Below, piece after piece: positions 9,163-17,511 of a DNA stretch of 64,000 bases. The notes beneath the pieces are model-generated. The model was given only the letters and a program-made list of their open reading frames with translations, was not told the DNA's origin and did no database searches. How positions within the stretch are numbered: position 1 is the first letter of the stretch; each line of letters starts with the position of its first letter. Origin of the DNA: Betaproteobacteria bacterium SCN1 (GTDB taxonomy: Bacteria; Pseudomonadota; Gammaproteobacteria; Burkholderiales; Thiobacillaceae); contig WBSF01000002.1 of NCBI GenBank assembly GCA_008923315.1, positions 62,001 to 126,000 of the forward strand, given 5' to 3'. The translations under genes were made by a program, and so were the position numbers.

Positions 9163-9498
9163 TTAGCCGGCGTTCTGCGCAGCCTGGTGTTTGATGCCTC
9201 CGCTGCCCTGATGGACATCCGAGGTTTTTTCCTTGTGCTTGACGATCTGGCGATCCAGCTTGTCGGCCAGCAGATCGATCGCGGCGTACATGTTGCCGTC
9301 CTCGCTGTGGGCATGGAAATCATGACCTTTGACATGCAGGGTGGCCTCCACTTTGTGGACCAGTTTTTCCACCTGCATGATGACCGTGACATTGATGACG
9401 TGATCGAAATGGCGTTTCACGCGGCCGAGTTTCTCGGAGACATATTCGCGGATGGCCGGGGTCACGTCGAGGTGATGGCCGGAAATTGTCAAATTCAT
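9163..9498 (-). CDS. hpf: Ribosome hibernation-promoting factor (HPF)
   Basis: 111 residues, start ATG at 9498 with GGAGGG five bases upstream. The single S30AE/YfiA domain shows ISGHHLDVTPAIREYVSEKL and the AAIDLLADKLDRQI helix. This is short HPF, without the long C-terminal dimerisation domain. It binds the 30S decoding region of idle ribosomes and helps form 100S dimers. Placement between rpoN and ptsN is the conserved proteobacterial order. Confidence 0.94.
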   Translation of the reverse strand: MNLTISGHHLDVTPAIREYVSEKLGRVKRHFDHVINVTVIMQVEKLVHKVEATLHVKGHDFHAHSEDGNMYAAIDLLADKLDRQIVKHKEKTSDVHQGSGGIKHQAAQNAG

Positions 9499-9646
9499 AG
9501 ACCCTCCAAAGTCTTCTGGGGTTGACCGGGCGGGCGCGACCCCCGTGTCGGGGGCGGTATGCCCGGTTTCATTGTGGGACGAAAGCGGGGCACATTCAAG
9601 CGCACGGCGGCGGCTCGGCGGCGGCGGGCCGAAAAGCCCTGCCGGA

Positions 9647-11086
9647 TCAAAGCGTGCGGCGCATGTTGGCGGGCGGAATCTGCAGCGATTCGCGGTATTT
9701 CGCGACAGTGCGGCGGGCGACGACGATGCCCTGCTGGCCAAGCACTTCGGCAAGCTGGCCGTCGGACAGCGGTTTTTTGCCATTTTCGGCGGCCACGAGC
9801 TGCTTGATCAGCGCGCGGATCGCGGTTGAGGAACAGGCGCCGCCATTGTCGGTGGCGACGTGGCTGCCGAAGAAGTATTTCAGTTCGTACAGGCCGCGCG
9901 GCGTCATCATGTACTTCTGCGTGGTGACGCGCGAGATGGTCGATTCGTGCAGCTCGACGGCGTCGGCGATCTCGCGCAATACCAGCGGGCGCATGGCGAC
10001 TTCGCCGTGCTCGAAGAAGTGCTTCTGCCGGTCGACGATGGCCTGTGAAACGCGCAGGATGGTGTCGAAGCGCTGCTGCACGTTCTTGATCAGCCAGCGC
10101 GCTTCCTGCAACTGGCTGGCGAGCTGGCTGCCGCCGGATTCGCGGTGGCGCGCCAGGATGTCCGCGTACACGCGATTGACGCGCAGCTTGGGCATGGCGT
10201 CGGCGTTGAGGCTGGCGATCCACATGCCCTTGATCTTGCGCACGTATACGTCGGGAATGACGTAATGCGTTTCGTCGGCGCTGAATGCAGACCCCGGGCG
10301 GGGATTCATCGAGAGGATGAGCATGCGGGCGGCACGGAGTGTCGCGTCGTCGATGCCGAGCATTTTTTTCAGTTTGCCGACGTCGCGCGCGGCAAGGAGA
10401 TCAAGGTAATGCGCGGTCAGCCGCATGGCGGCATCGCGTGCCGGGGTGTCGGCCGGCAGGGCGCGCAGCTGCAGGGTCAGGCATTCGGACAGATTGCGCG
10501 CGCCGACGCCGGTCGGGTCCATGTTCTGCAGGTGCTTGAGTGCGGTTTCGAGCTCTTCGGGTTCGAGCTCCTCGATCTCGGCGTGCAGCGTGGCGACGAT
10601 GTCATCGAGCGGCTGGGTGAGGAAGCCGGCATCGTCGAGGTCGTCGATGAGCGCGGCGACCAGGGTTCGGTCGCGCGTGCCGAGCGGGCTGACGATGAGC
10701 TGGTTGAGCAGGTGCTCGCGCAGGGTGGCGCCGGTGACGGAGCCGTGGACGTAGTCGCCGTCCTCGTCGTCGCTGCCGGCCGCGCTGTAGTCGTTCCAGT
10801 CGGCGTCGTCGAGCGTGGCGGACGGTTCGATATCCGCATTGTCGGCCTGCTGGGGAGTTTCCAGGCTGTTCGATTCGGCTTCTGCGGTATGGGCCGGTGT
10901 CTCCGATTCGGGGCTGAACGCGGCTTCGTCCTCATCCTCGCGTTCGAGCAGGGGGTTGTCCTGAAGCATCTGCTCCAGTTCCTGATTCAGTTCGAGCGTG
11001 GACAGTTGCAGGAGCCGGATCGACTGCTGCAGCTGGGGCGTCAGCGTGAGGTGCTGACCGAGTTTGAGTTGCAGGCTGTGTTTCAT
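9647..11086 (-). CDS. rpoN: RNA polymerase sigma-54 factor
   Basis: 479 residues from the ATG at 11086. Region I is Gln/Leu-rich (LTLTPQLQQSIRLLQLS), an acidic region II follows (about 60-115), then the core-binding domain, and the RpoN box (ARRTVAKYRE) near the C-terminus. It directs polymerase to -24/-12 promoters and needs AAA+ activators. One such activator (the NtrC-family regulator at 30179-31609) and a consensus-perfect promoter (17301-17316) are in this window. It follows lptB by 118 bases and precedes hpf. Confidence 0.96.
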   Translation of the reverse strand: MKHSLQLKLGQHLTLTPQLQQSIRLLQLSTLELNQELEQMLQDNPLLEREDEDEAAFSPESETPAHTAEAESNSLETPQQADNADIEPSATLDDADWNDYSAAGSDDEDGDYVHGSVTGATLREHLLNQLIVSPLGTRDRTLVAALIDDLDDAGFLTQPLDDIVATLHAEIEELEPEELETALKHLQNMDPTGVGARNLSECLTLQLRALPADTPARDAAMRLTAHYLDLLAARDVGKLKKMLGIDDATLRAARMLILSMNPRPGSAFSADETHYVIPDVYVRKIKGMWIASLNADAMPKLRVNRVYADILARHRESGGSQLASQLQEARWLIKNVQQRFDTILRVSQAIVDRQKHFFEHGEVAMRPLVLREIADAVELHESTISRVTTQKYMMTPRGLYELKYFFGSHVATDNGGACSSTAIRALIKQLVAAENGKKPLSDGQLAEVLGQQGIVVARRTVAKYRESLQIPPANMRRTL

Positions 11087-11204
11087 GGAGCTGACTACGG
11101 CAAGAAATGTGCCGACTTGAGGCAAGTGTAACGCGATTCGCAGTGCCCGTGGCCGCGCCTTGAAAAATCAGGAGAAACCTAGGGTTTACCCGGACGGAAC
11201 GGGG

Positions 11205-11927
11205 TTACAGCCGGAAATTCTCGCCGAGATAGACCTTGCGGGCGTCCTCGTCCTGGATGAGCGCATCGGGCGTGCCGGCCGTGAGTACGCGGCCTTCGTT
11301 GATGATGTAGGCACGGTGGCAGATGCCCAGGGTTTCGCGGACGTTGTGGTCGGTGATGAGTACGCCGATGTCGCGTTCGATCAGAAACCGGACCAGCTTC
11401 TGGATGTCCAGCACGGCGATCGGATCGACACCGGCGAAAGGCTCGTCGAGCAGGATGAAACGCGGATTGATGGCCAGCGCGCGGGCGATTTCGACCCGGC
11501 GGCGTTCACCTCCCGACAGGCTGATGGCGGCCGCGTCGCGCAGGTGCCCGATGTGCAGATCCTCGAGCAGGTTGTCCAGGTGTTCCTTGCGCTCGTCGCG
11601 GGTGTAGGGCCGGAGTTCGAGAATGGCTTCGATGTTTTCCTCGACGGTCAGCTTGCGGAAGATCGAAGGTTCCTGGGGCAGGTACGACAACCCGAGCCGT
11701 GCGCGCCGGTGGATCGCCATGTGGGTGAGATCGTGTGCGTCGAGCGCCACGCTGCCGCCGTCCGCCGCGATCAGCCCCACCACCATGTAGAAGCAGGTGG
11801 TCTTGCCCGCACCGTTGGGGCCGAGCAGGCCGACGACTTCGCCGCTGCCGACTTCGAACGACACGTCGTGTACGACGGTGCGCCTGCCGTAGGTTTTTTT
11901 CAGGCCCTGGGCGACGATGCGGCTCAT
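11205..11927 (-). CDS. lptB: LPS export ABC transporter ATP-binding protein LptB
   Basis: 240 residues. Walker A GPNGAGKT at 36-43, ABC signature LSGGE at about 138, Walker [13 protein letters not shown], and the switch histidine in LITDHNV, as in LptB. It powers LptB2FG, extracting lipopolysaccharide from the inner membrane and pushing it along the LptC-LptA bridge. ATG overlaps the lptA stop (ATGA). LptF and LptG are encoded about 48 kb away in this window (59799-61948). Confidence 0.96.
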   Translation of the reverse strand: MSRIVAQGLKKTYGRRTVVHDVSFEVGSGEVVGLLGPNGAGKTTCFYMVVGLIAADGGSVALDAHDLTHMAIHRRARLGLSYLPQEPSIFRKLTVEENIEAILELRPYTRDERKEHLDNLLEDLHIGHLRDAAAISLSGGERRRVEIARALAINPRFILLDEPFAGVDPIAVLDIQKLVRFLIERDIGVLITDHNVRETLGICHRAYIINEGRVLTAGTPDALIQDEDARKVYLGENFRL

Positions 11928-12475
11928 GGTTTGGCGGCCGGCTCGTCGGTGCGCGGCTTCGGCTTGATCACCGCGCGCACGCGGCCAGCCGGCGTCTGGG
12001 CGTTGGGCTGACCGACCACCTTGTAGAACGCGGTGTTGGCGTTGTAGGAGATCTGCGCGCCGCGCAGTTCGTCGCTGCCGCGTCGCAGGCGGGCCTGGCC
12101 GATCAGCTCGAGCTGGCCGGTGGCCCCGCTGTACTCGACACGGTCGGCAAAGCCCTCGATGAATTCGTCCTGGCCGTCGAGCTTCTGGCGGAAGGCGACC
12201 GGACGGCCGGTCGCGACGACCCGGTCGAGCCCGGCATCGTTCTGGGTTGCCTGAACGCGGTCGGCGCGCAGCAGGATCGTGCCCTGGGTCAGGATGACGT
12301 TGCCTTCGTAGACGCTGACCTTGCGGATGTCGTCGAGCGTGACCGTGTCGGCTTCGAGGTTGACCGGTTTGCTGCGGTCCGCCTGTTCGGCGGAAGCGGG
12401 TCCGGCAATCAGGCCCAGACACAGGGCGAAGAGAGCGGCGGTCGAAACGAGAGAGGAAGGATGGGGGGCGTTCAT
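11924..12475 (-). CDS. lptA: LPS transport periplasmic protein LptA
   Basis: 183 residues. A signal peptide ends near GPASA-EQA (about residue 29). The OstA/LptA beta-jellyroll core follows ([20 protein letters not shown] and later VRAVIKPK). It forms the periplasmic LPS bridge between LptC and LptD. Start ATG at 12475 overlaps the lptC stop by 4 bases and its own stop overlaps lptB by 4, so lptC-lptA-lptB are translationally coupled. Confidence 0.94.
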   Translation of the reverse strand: MNAPHPSSLVSTAALFALCLGLIAGPASAEQADRSKPVNLEADTVTLDDIRKVSVYEGNVILTQGTILLRADRVQATQNDAGLDRVVATGRPVAFRQKLDGQDEFIEGFADRVEYSGATGQLELIGQARLRRGSDELRGAQISYNANTAFYKVVGQPNAQTPAGRVRAVIKPKPRTDEPAAKP

Positions 12476-13044
12476 TTTGCCTGGGAAATATAACGGGCTT
12501 TTACACGTCCTGTCAGCTTGACGATGCGCGGGTCTGCACGATACTCCATCGCGCCGGCATGCAGCGTCATGCTCCGGTCCGTGACTTCGACGGCGCCGGG
12601 CGACCGCAGGAGGTTGCGCTCGGGAAACACCAGCAGCCGGGCCGAGCGCAGGGTCATGGCGGATTGCCGGGGGGTTGCGGCGCGCACCACGACGACATCG
12701 CCGCGCAGATCGACTTCGTTGCCGTCGGGCGACACGTTGGCCAGTTTCGCCGTTGCGGTTACGTCGCCGGCCTGTTTGTCGAGCTGGACGAAGTGCGGAG
12801 CTTCGAGTTCGGTCTGCTTGCTGCCACTGTAGTGCTTGAGGCGCACGGCCGACAGACGGTACTGCGGATTGCCCGCTGCATCGGTGCGCAGGGCGTCGAA
12901 GTCTTCCATGATGCCTTCGGGGTCGACATGGTCGATATCCGCACCTGCGCCGGGCGGCTGCACCGTACGTTCGATCCAGAAACTCAGGCCGGCCAGGACG
13001 AACAGGACGAGCAGGGGCAGCCAGAGCGAACCGCGCCCCATCAT
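12472..13044 (-). CDS. lptC: LPS export protein LptC
   Basis: 190 residues from the ATG at 13044, chosen because GGAGG lies 8 bases upstream; the GTG at 13053 lies within that ribosome-binding site. One N-terminal membrane anchor (about 5-25) precedes the LptC/OstA-like periplasmic fold ([13 protein letters not shown].. and [15 protein letters not shown]). It links LptB2FG to LptA. It follows kdsC by 22 bases. Confidence 0.9.
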   Translation of the reverse strand: MMGRGSLWLPLLVLFVLAGLSFWIERTVQPPGAGADIDHVDPEGIMEDFDALRTDAAGNPQYRLSAVRLKHYSGSKQTELEAPHFVQLDKQAGDVTATAKLANVSPDGNEVDLRGDVVVVRAATPRQSAMTLRSARLLVFPERNLLRSPGAVEVTDRSMTLHAGAMEYRADPRIVKLTGRVKARYISQAK

Positions 13045-13066
13045 GCGCCGCACCTCCCGTCAGGGT

Positions 13067-13594
13067 TCATCTCAGGTAGGGGGCGAGCGCGGCGTCGAGC
13101 GTGCCCTGTGCGCGCATCAGGAATTCGCAGGCTTCGCGCACCGCGCCGTGGCCGGCCTCGCGCGTCGTGGTGTAGTGGCTGTGCGCCTTCACCAGCTCCG
13201 GCGCGGCTGGTACGGTGATCGCGAGTCCGGCGCGCCGCATCACCGGCAGATCGACCACGTCGTCGCCCATGTAGGCAGTGGCTGCGCAGTCGATGCCGAG
13301 TTCGCGGCACAGGGCTTCGTAGACGACCAGCTTGTCGTGCGCGCCCTGGTGGACGATATCGATGCCGAGGTTTTTTGCGCGGTGTTCGACCACCCGCGAG
13401 CTGCGCCCGGTGATGATGGCGAGCTGCACGCCGCTGCTCTTCAGCATCTTCAGGCCGTGTCCGTCGAGCGAATTGAAGCCTTTGTATTCCTGGCCGTCGT
13501 CGGCGAGGAAGAGCGTGCCGTCGGTCATCACGCCGTCGACGTCGAAGGCCACGAGCCTGATCCCGCGTGCGCGCTGGAGAAGATCGGTCGCCAT
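13067..13594 (-). CDS. kdsC: 3-deoxy-D-manno-octulosonate 8-phosphate phosphatase
   Basis: 175 residues of HAD subfamily III. The N-terminal DVDGVMTDG motif carries the nucleophile and acid aspartates, IITGR is motif II, and YMGDDVVDLPVM is motif IV. It removes phosphate from Kdo-8-phosphate. The ATG at 13594 overlaps the kdsD stop (TGATG) and has GGAG seven bases upstream. Adjacent to kdsD upstream and lptCAB downstream, the usual Kdo/LPS export order. Confidence 0.94.
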   Translation of the reverse strand: MATDLLQRARGIRLVAFDVDGVMTDGTLFLADDGQEYKGFNSLDGHGLKMLKSSGVQLAIITGRSSRVVEHRAKNLGIDIVHQGAHDKLVVYEALCRELGIDCAATAYMGDDVVDLPVMRRAGLAITVPAAPELVKAHSHYTTTREAGHGAVREACEFLMRAQGTLDAALAPYLR

Positions 13595-14580
13595 CACACC
13601 ACTCCGGCTTTCAGGAGATCGTGCATGTTGAGTGCGCCGACCAAAGTGTCGCCGGCATCGACCACAAGCAGGCCGTTGATTTTCAGGGTGTCCATTTTTT
13701 CCACTGCCGCCACGGCGAGTGCGTCCGCGCGGATCGTTTTCGGGTTGCGGGTCATGAGGTCGGCGATCATCGCCTGATGCAGATCGAGCGGGCGCTCCAG
13801 CGCGCGGCGCAGGTCGCCGTCGGTGAACAGACCCGCGACCTTGCCCTCGGTGTCGACGATGGCGGTCATGCCGAGGCCTTTCTGCGTCATCTCGAACAGT
13901 GCGGCCTTGAGCGTCGCACCGGTGCCGACGCGCGGCAGGGCGTCGCCGCCATGCATCACGTCGCGGACATGGACGAGCAGACGGCGGCCCAGACTGCCGC
14001 CCGGGTGGGTGCGGGCAAAATCGTCAGCGGAAAAGCCGCGCGCGTCGAGCAGCGCCACCGCGAGCGCGTCGCCCATCGCGAGTGCGGCGGTGGTGCTGGC
14101 GGTGGGCGCGAGGTTGAGCGGGCAGGCTTCCTTTTCCACGCCGGTATCCAGATGCGCATCGGCTTCCCGTGCGAGGGTGGAGGCGGGGTTGCCGGTCATG
14201 GCCACGAGCTTGGCGCCGCGCCGTTTGAGCAGCGGCACGATGCTGACGATTTCGCTGCTCTCGCCCGAGTTCGACAATGCGAGCACGACGTCGTCGGCAG
14301 CGATCATGCCGAGGTCGCCGTGGCTCGCCTCGCCCGGGTGCATGAAGAAGGCGGGGGTACCGGTGGATGCCAGCGTCGCTGCGATCTTGCTGCCGACGTG
14401 GCCGGACTTGCCCATGCCGGAAACCACCACGCGACCCTGGCAGGCCAGAATCAGGGCCACGGCATCCGAAAATCCCCGGTCGAGCCGGCCCGACATCGTG
14501 CGCAGCGCGTCGGCCTCGATATCGAGCACGCGGCGCGCCTGGGCGAGCAATTCTTCGTGGGACGGGGGGTGGGGGCGCAT
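13594..14580 (-). CDS. kdsD: Arabinose-5-phosphate isomerase (KdsD/KpsF)
   Basis: 328 residues. The N-terminal SIS domain (about 30-170; GMGKSGHVGSKIAATLAS and LSNSGESSEI) precedes two CBS domains (about 200-325). It converts ribulose-5-phosphate to arabinose-5-phosphate, the first step of Kdo synthesis. Start ATG at 14580. It is divergent from the antiporter gene, with 44 bases between the start codons. Heads the minus-strand run kdsD-kdsC-lptC-lptA-lptB-rpoN. Confidence 0.95.
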   Translation of the reverse strand: MRPHPPSHEELLAQARRVLDIEADALRTMSGRLDRGFSDAVALILACQGRVVVSGMGKSGHVGSKIAATLASTGTPAFFMHPGEASHGDLGMIAADDVVLALSNSGESSEIVSIVPLLKRRGAKLVAMTGNPASTLAREADAHLDTGVEKEACPLNLAPTASTTAALAMGDALAVALLDARGFSADDFARTHPGGSLGRRLLVHVRDVMHGGDALPRVGTGATLKAALFEMTQKGLGMTAIVDTEGKVAGLFTDGDLRRALERPLDLHQAMIADLMTRNPKTIRADALAVAAVEKMDTLKINGLLVVDAGDTLVGALNMHDLLKAGVV

Positions 14581-14624
14581 GGGCGGCAAGTATACTAAAG
14601 CCCGTCCGAACCACCGCTTTCCCG

Positions 14625-16595
14625 ATGCACTCCAGCCTCCAGCTCGTCCTGATCCTGCTCGCGGTGGCCGTGCTGGTAGCAGCCGTCGCACGCGTCCTGC
14701 GCCTGCCCACGATGCTGGGGTATCTCGTGACCGGCATCGCCATCGGGCCTTTCGCGCTGGGCTGGATTCCGGACAGCGCGGATGAGCGCTACCTCGCCGA
14801 ATTCGGCGTGGTCTTCCTGATGTTTTCGATCGGCCTCGAATTCAGCCTGCCGCGCCTGATGACCATGCGTGCCACCGTTTTCGGTTTCGGCGGGGCGCAG
14901 GTCGTCTCCACCATCGCCCTGACCGCGCTGATCGCCTGGCTGTTCGATTTGCCGCCGCTGGCTGCCGTGGCGCTGGGCGGAATCATGGCCATGTCGTCTA
15001 CCGCGATCGTTTCCAAACTGCTGGCCGAACGGCTGGAAATCCAGACGCCGCACGGGCGGCAGATCTTCGGCGCCCTGCTGTTCCAGGATCTGGCCGTGGT
15101 GCCGCTCCTGATCCTGATTCCGGCATTCGCCCGGGAGTCGGACACCATGGCGGTCGATCTGGCGCTGGCGATGCTGAAGGCGGTCGCCGTGCTGGGGTTC
15201 CTGCTGTTCGTCGGCCAGCGCGTCATGCGCCCGTGGTTCCAGTGGGTGGCGGCGCGCAAATCACCCGAATTGTTCACGCTGAATCTGCTGCTGTTCACGC
15301 TGGGGCTCGCCTATCTGACCGAGCGTGCGGGGCTGTCCCTGGCGCTGGGCGCCTTCCTCGCCGGCATGCTGGTGTCAGAGACCGAATACCGCTATCAGGT
15401 GGAGGACGACATCAAGCCCTTCCGGGATGTGCTGCTCGGCCTGTTCTTCGTCACCATCGGCATGCGTCTCGACCCGATGCAGGTCGTGGTTCACTGGGAC
15501 AAGGTGCTGCTGCTGGTGGCAGCCATCGCGATCGGCAAGGGCCTGCTGGTGGCCGGGTTGGCACGCGCGTTCGGCAGCAGCCGGCCCACCGCCGTGCGTA
15601 CCGCGCTGGGTCTGGCGCAAGCGGGCGAATTCGGCTTCGTGCTGCTGGCGCAGGCCGCCGATCTGCGCCTGCTGGGCGCCGATATCACCCAGCCCGTGCT
15701 GGCGGCCATGGTCGTCTCCATGCTGATCGCGCCCATCCTCATCAACCGCATGGATGCGCTGACCCGTCTGTTCGCCGGCAGCGAATGGGCGGGCAAGGCG
15801 AAGGAAGTCCACGACATCGCGGTCAAGACCTTCGGCAAGAACAAGCACGTGATCGTCTGCGGCTATGGCCGCAGCGGACAGAATCTGTCTCGTCTGCTCG
15901 AGGCCGAAGGCATCACCTTCGTCGCGCTCGATGCCGACCCGGAACGCATTCGCGCAGTGGTCGCCTCGGGCGTATCGGTGGTCTACGGCGACGCCAGCCG
16001 GCGCGAGGTGCTGGTGGCGGCGGGGCTGTCGCGTGCCCAGGCCGTCGTCGTCACCTATGCCGACGTGCATTCCAGCATGGCCATCCTGCGACACGTGCGC
16101 GAACTGCGGCCCGAGCTGCCGGTTGTCGTGCGTACCATCGACGATACCCACATCGATGCGCTGAAGGCGGCCGGCGCGGCCGAGGTCGTGTCCGAAGTGA
16201 TGGAAGGTTCGCTCATGCTCGCTTCGCACGCGCTCATGCTGCTGGGCATACCGTTGTCGCAGGTGCTGAAACGCATCCGCAACGTCCGCGAATCGCGCTA
16301 TGCGCTCATGCGCGGATTCTTCCGCGGCGCCAGCGACGCCGACAACGAACTCGACCAGCACGCCCAGCCGCGGCTGAACACCGTGCTGATCACGCAGGGT
16401 GCGTCAGCGGCGGGGCATACGCTCGACGAACTGGCGCTGGAAGAACTGCTGGTCGAAGTCGTGGCGATCCGCCGTCAGGGGATCAAGGGCATCGAGCCGC
16501 AGCCCGATACCGTAATCGAGCCGGGCGACGTGCTGGTACTGCGCGGCGCCGCCGACGGGCTGGCCGCGGCAGAGTTCAGGGTGATGCAGGGTTAA
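14625..16595 (+). CDS. Monovalent cation:proton antiporter, CPA2/Kef type
   Basis: 656 residues. About 12 membrane helices (1-385) form the Na/H-exchanger domain, with SIGLEFSLPRL and GGIMAMSSTAIVSKLL conserved. A cytoplasmic TrkA-N (RCK) domain starts near 408 (HVIVCGYGRSGQN) and a TrkA-C domain ends the protein. Family members exchange K+ for H+ under NAD(H)/glutathione control (KefB/KefC/YbaL). The exact ion is not shown. Start ATG at 14625 has no clear Shine-Dalgarno. Its TAA shares bases 16592-16595 with the stop of the convergent prepilin gene. Confidence 0.92.
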   Translation: MHSSLQLVLILLAVAVLVAAVARVLRLPTMLGYLVTGIAIGPFALGWIPDSADERYLAEFGVVFLMFSIGLEFSLPRLMTMRATVFGFGGAQVVSTIALTALIAWLFDLPPLAAVALGGIMAMSSTAIVSKLLAERLEIQTPHGRQIFGALLFQDLAVVPLLILIPAFARESDTMAVDLALAMLKAVAVLGFLLFVGQRVMRPWFQWVAARKSPELFTLNLLLFTLGLAYLTERAGLSLALGAFLAGMLVSETEYRYQVEDDIKPFRDVLLGLFFVTIGMRLDPMQVVVHWDKVLLLVAAIAIGKGLLVAGLARAFGSSRPTAVRTALGLAQAGEFGFVLLAQAADLRLLGADITQPVLAAMVVSMLIAPILINRMDALTRLFAGSEWAGKAKEVHDIAVKTFGKNKHVIVCGYGRSGQNLSRLLEAEGITFVALDADPERIRAVVASGVSVVYGDASRREVLVAAGLSRAQAVVVTYADVHSSMAILRHVRELRPELPVVVRTIDDTHIDALKAAGAAEVVSEVMEGSLMLASHALMLLGIPLSQVLKRIRNVRESRYALMRGFFRGASDADNELDQHAQPRLNTVLITQGASAAGHTLDELALEELLVEVVAIRRQGIKGIEPQPDTVIEPGDVLVLRGAADGLAAAEFRVMQG

Positions 16596-17260
16596 AAGAG
16601 GATGGCCGCCCCGCAGTTGGTTTCGCCGCTACCGCCAGACCATTCACCGGTAGTCGTGTTGTAGCAGTTGGCGGCGGTCGGTGCCGTGCCGCCGGCATCA
16701 TAGGCCGAGAAGCGCATGTTGCCTCGAAGCGCATTGCCGTCGTCGATCTTGCGGTCAATTTCGGCCAAGATGGCCGCTGGAATTTGGGGGCCGGTCTTGA
16801 GATTCAGTCGGGTTGTCGGCGTACCTGCGTCGGCGTATGTATCGTCGTTGATCAGTTGGATACGTGCGCCGTAAGGATTGTTGGGTGTGGTGGCCGCGCT
16901 TTCCGTCGCGTTGTAGACGTAGGTGCCATTGATGAAACCGGCATGGGAAAGATGGTCCCAAACGGCGATCGATTCTGTGGCGTTGATGACGCCGTTGCCG
17001 TCTCCGTTCTGGGTGGCGCCGGCGATCTGTGTGGTGGCTGCGTTGAAATCTCCCGGCAAGGCACGGTATCGATCCTGGAAGCCAAAGAATGCGGCTTTGG
17101 TACCGTCAATTTGGGCAACGATGTTCTTGACACGGGCGCTGGTGATCAGCTCCTGTCCTTTCAGAATACCGCCCAGCAAAAGACCGATGATCACCAGTAC
17201 GATGGCGATCTCGATCAGCGTGAAGCCGGCCTGTCGGCGCGGAAAACGTGCGTTCTGCAT
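16592..17260 (-). CDS. Type IV-pilin/pseudopilin-like protein
   Basis: 222 residues from the ATG at 17260. A short basic leader (MQNARFPRRQAG) is followed by a classic prepilin peptidase site (G-FTLIEIAIVLVIIGLLL, E at +5) and an N-terminal hydrophobic helix. The globular part has two Cys near the C-terminus (NCY.. and NCGAAI) that could form the D-loop disulfide. An ATG at 17317 would lie inside the sigma-54 promoter (17301-17316) and is rejected. GGAGA ten bases upstream supports the chosen start. Likely under sigma-54 control. Confidence 0.85.
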   Translation of the reverse strand: MQNARFPRRQAGFTLIEIAIVLVIIGLLLGGILKGQELITSARVKNIVAQIDGTKAAFFGFQDRYRALPGDFNAATTQIAGATQNGDGNGVINATESIAVWDHLSHAGFINGTYVYNATESAATTPNNPYGARIQLINDDTYADAGTPTTRLNLKTGPQIPAAILAEIDRKIDDGNALRGNMRFSAYDAGGTAPTAANCYNTTTGEWSGGSGETNCGAAILF

Positions 17261-17300
17261 GGCCTTGTATTCTCCGTTTTTGATTTCCCTGCGCACGTTT

Positions 17301-17316
17301 TGCAAGATGCGTGCCA
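17301..17316 (-). promoter_or_regulatory. Consensus-perfect sigma-54 promoter for the pilin gene
   Basis: On the minus strand TGGCAC (17316-17311), five bases GCATC, then TTGCA (17305-17301). This matches the -24/-12 consensus TGGCACG-N4-TTGCW at every defined base. With GC at -13/-12 the start site falls near 17290, leaving a 30-base leader with GGAGA before the ATG at 17260. rpoN (9647-11086) and an NtrC-type activator (30179-31609) are in the same window. Confidence 0.88.
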
Positions 17317-17330
17317 TGCTGGATTTTTTG

Positions 17331-17343
17331 TAAATTCATGATT
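17331..17343 (-). promoter_or_regulatory. IHF-like site upstream of the sigma-54 promoter
   Basis: Minus-strand AATCATGAATTTA differs from the IHF consensus WATCAANNNNTTR only at position 6. It lies in an AT-rich patch (about 17321-17358) in otherwise GC-rich sequence, about 41-53 bases upstream of the predicted start. IHF bending between activator site and promoter is normal for sigma-54 genes. No activator site was identified with confidence. Confidence 0.5.
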
Positions 17344-17511
17344 AATTGTGGATTTTCCGGCGCGTGGCTGCGTCGCAGGCACGATTCTTGATGAAAATAC
17401 GACGGCTCTGGCGGCATTCCGTCAAATCCCGGCCTGCCTGCACCTCCATTTCCCCGGCCGTCTGCCGATAAGCAAAAGCATGCCGATCCGTCTGTGTTGC
17501 CCGAGTCCCGC

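Noticed and set aside
17260-17317. Longer start for the pilin at 17317
   Set aside because: The ATG is part of the sigma-54 -24 element and would lie upstream of the predicted transcript start.
17377-17392. Second sigma-54-like site (AGGCACG-ATTC-TTGAT) for the kinase gene
   Set aside because: It lacks the -12 GC, which is essential, and also has a first-base mismatch.
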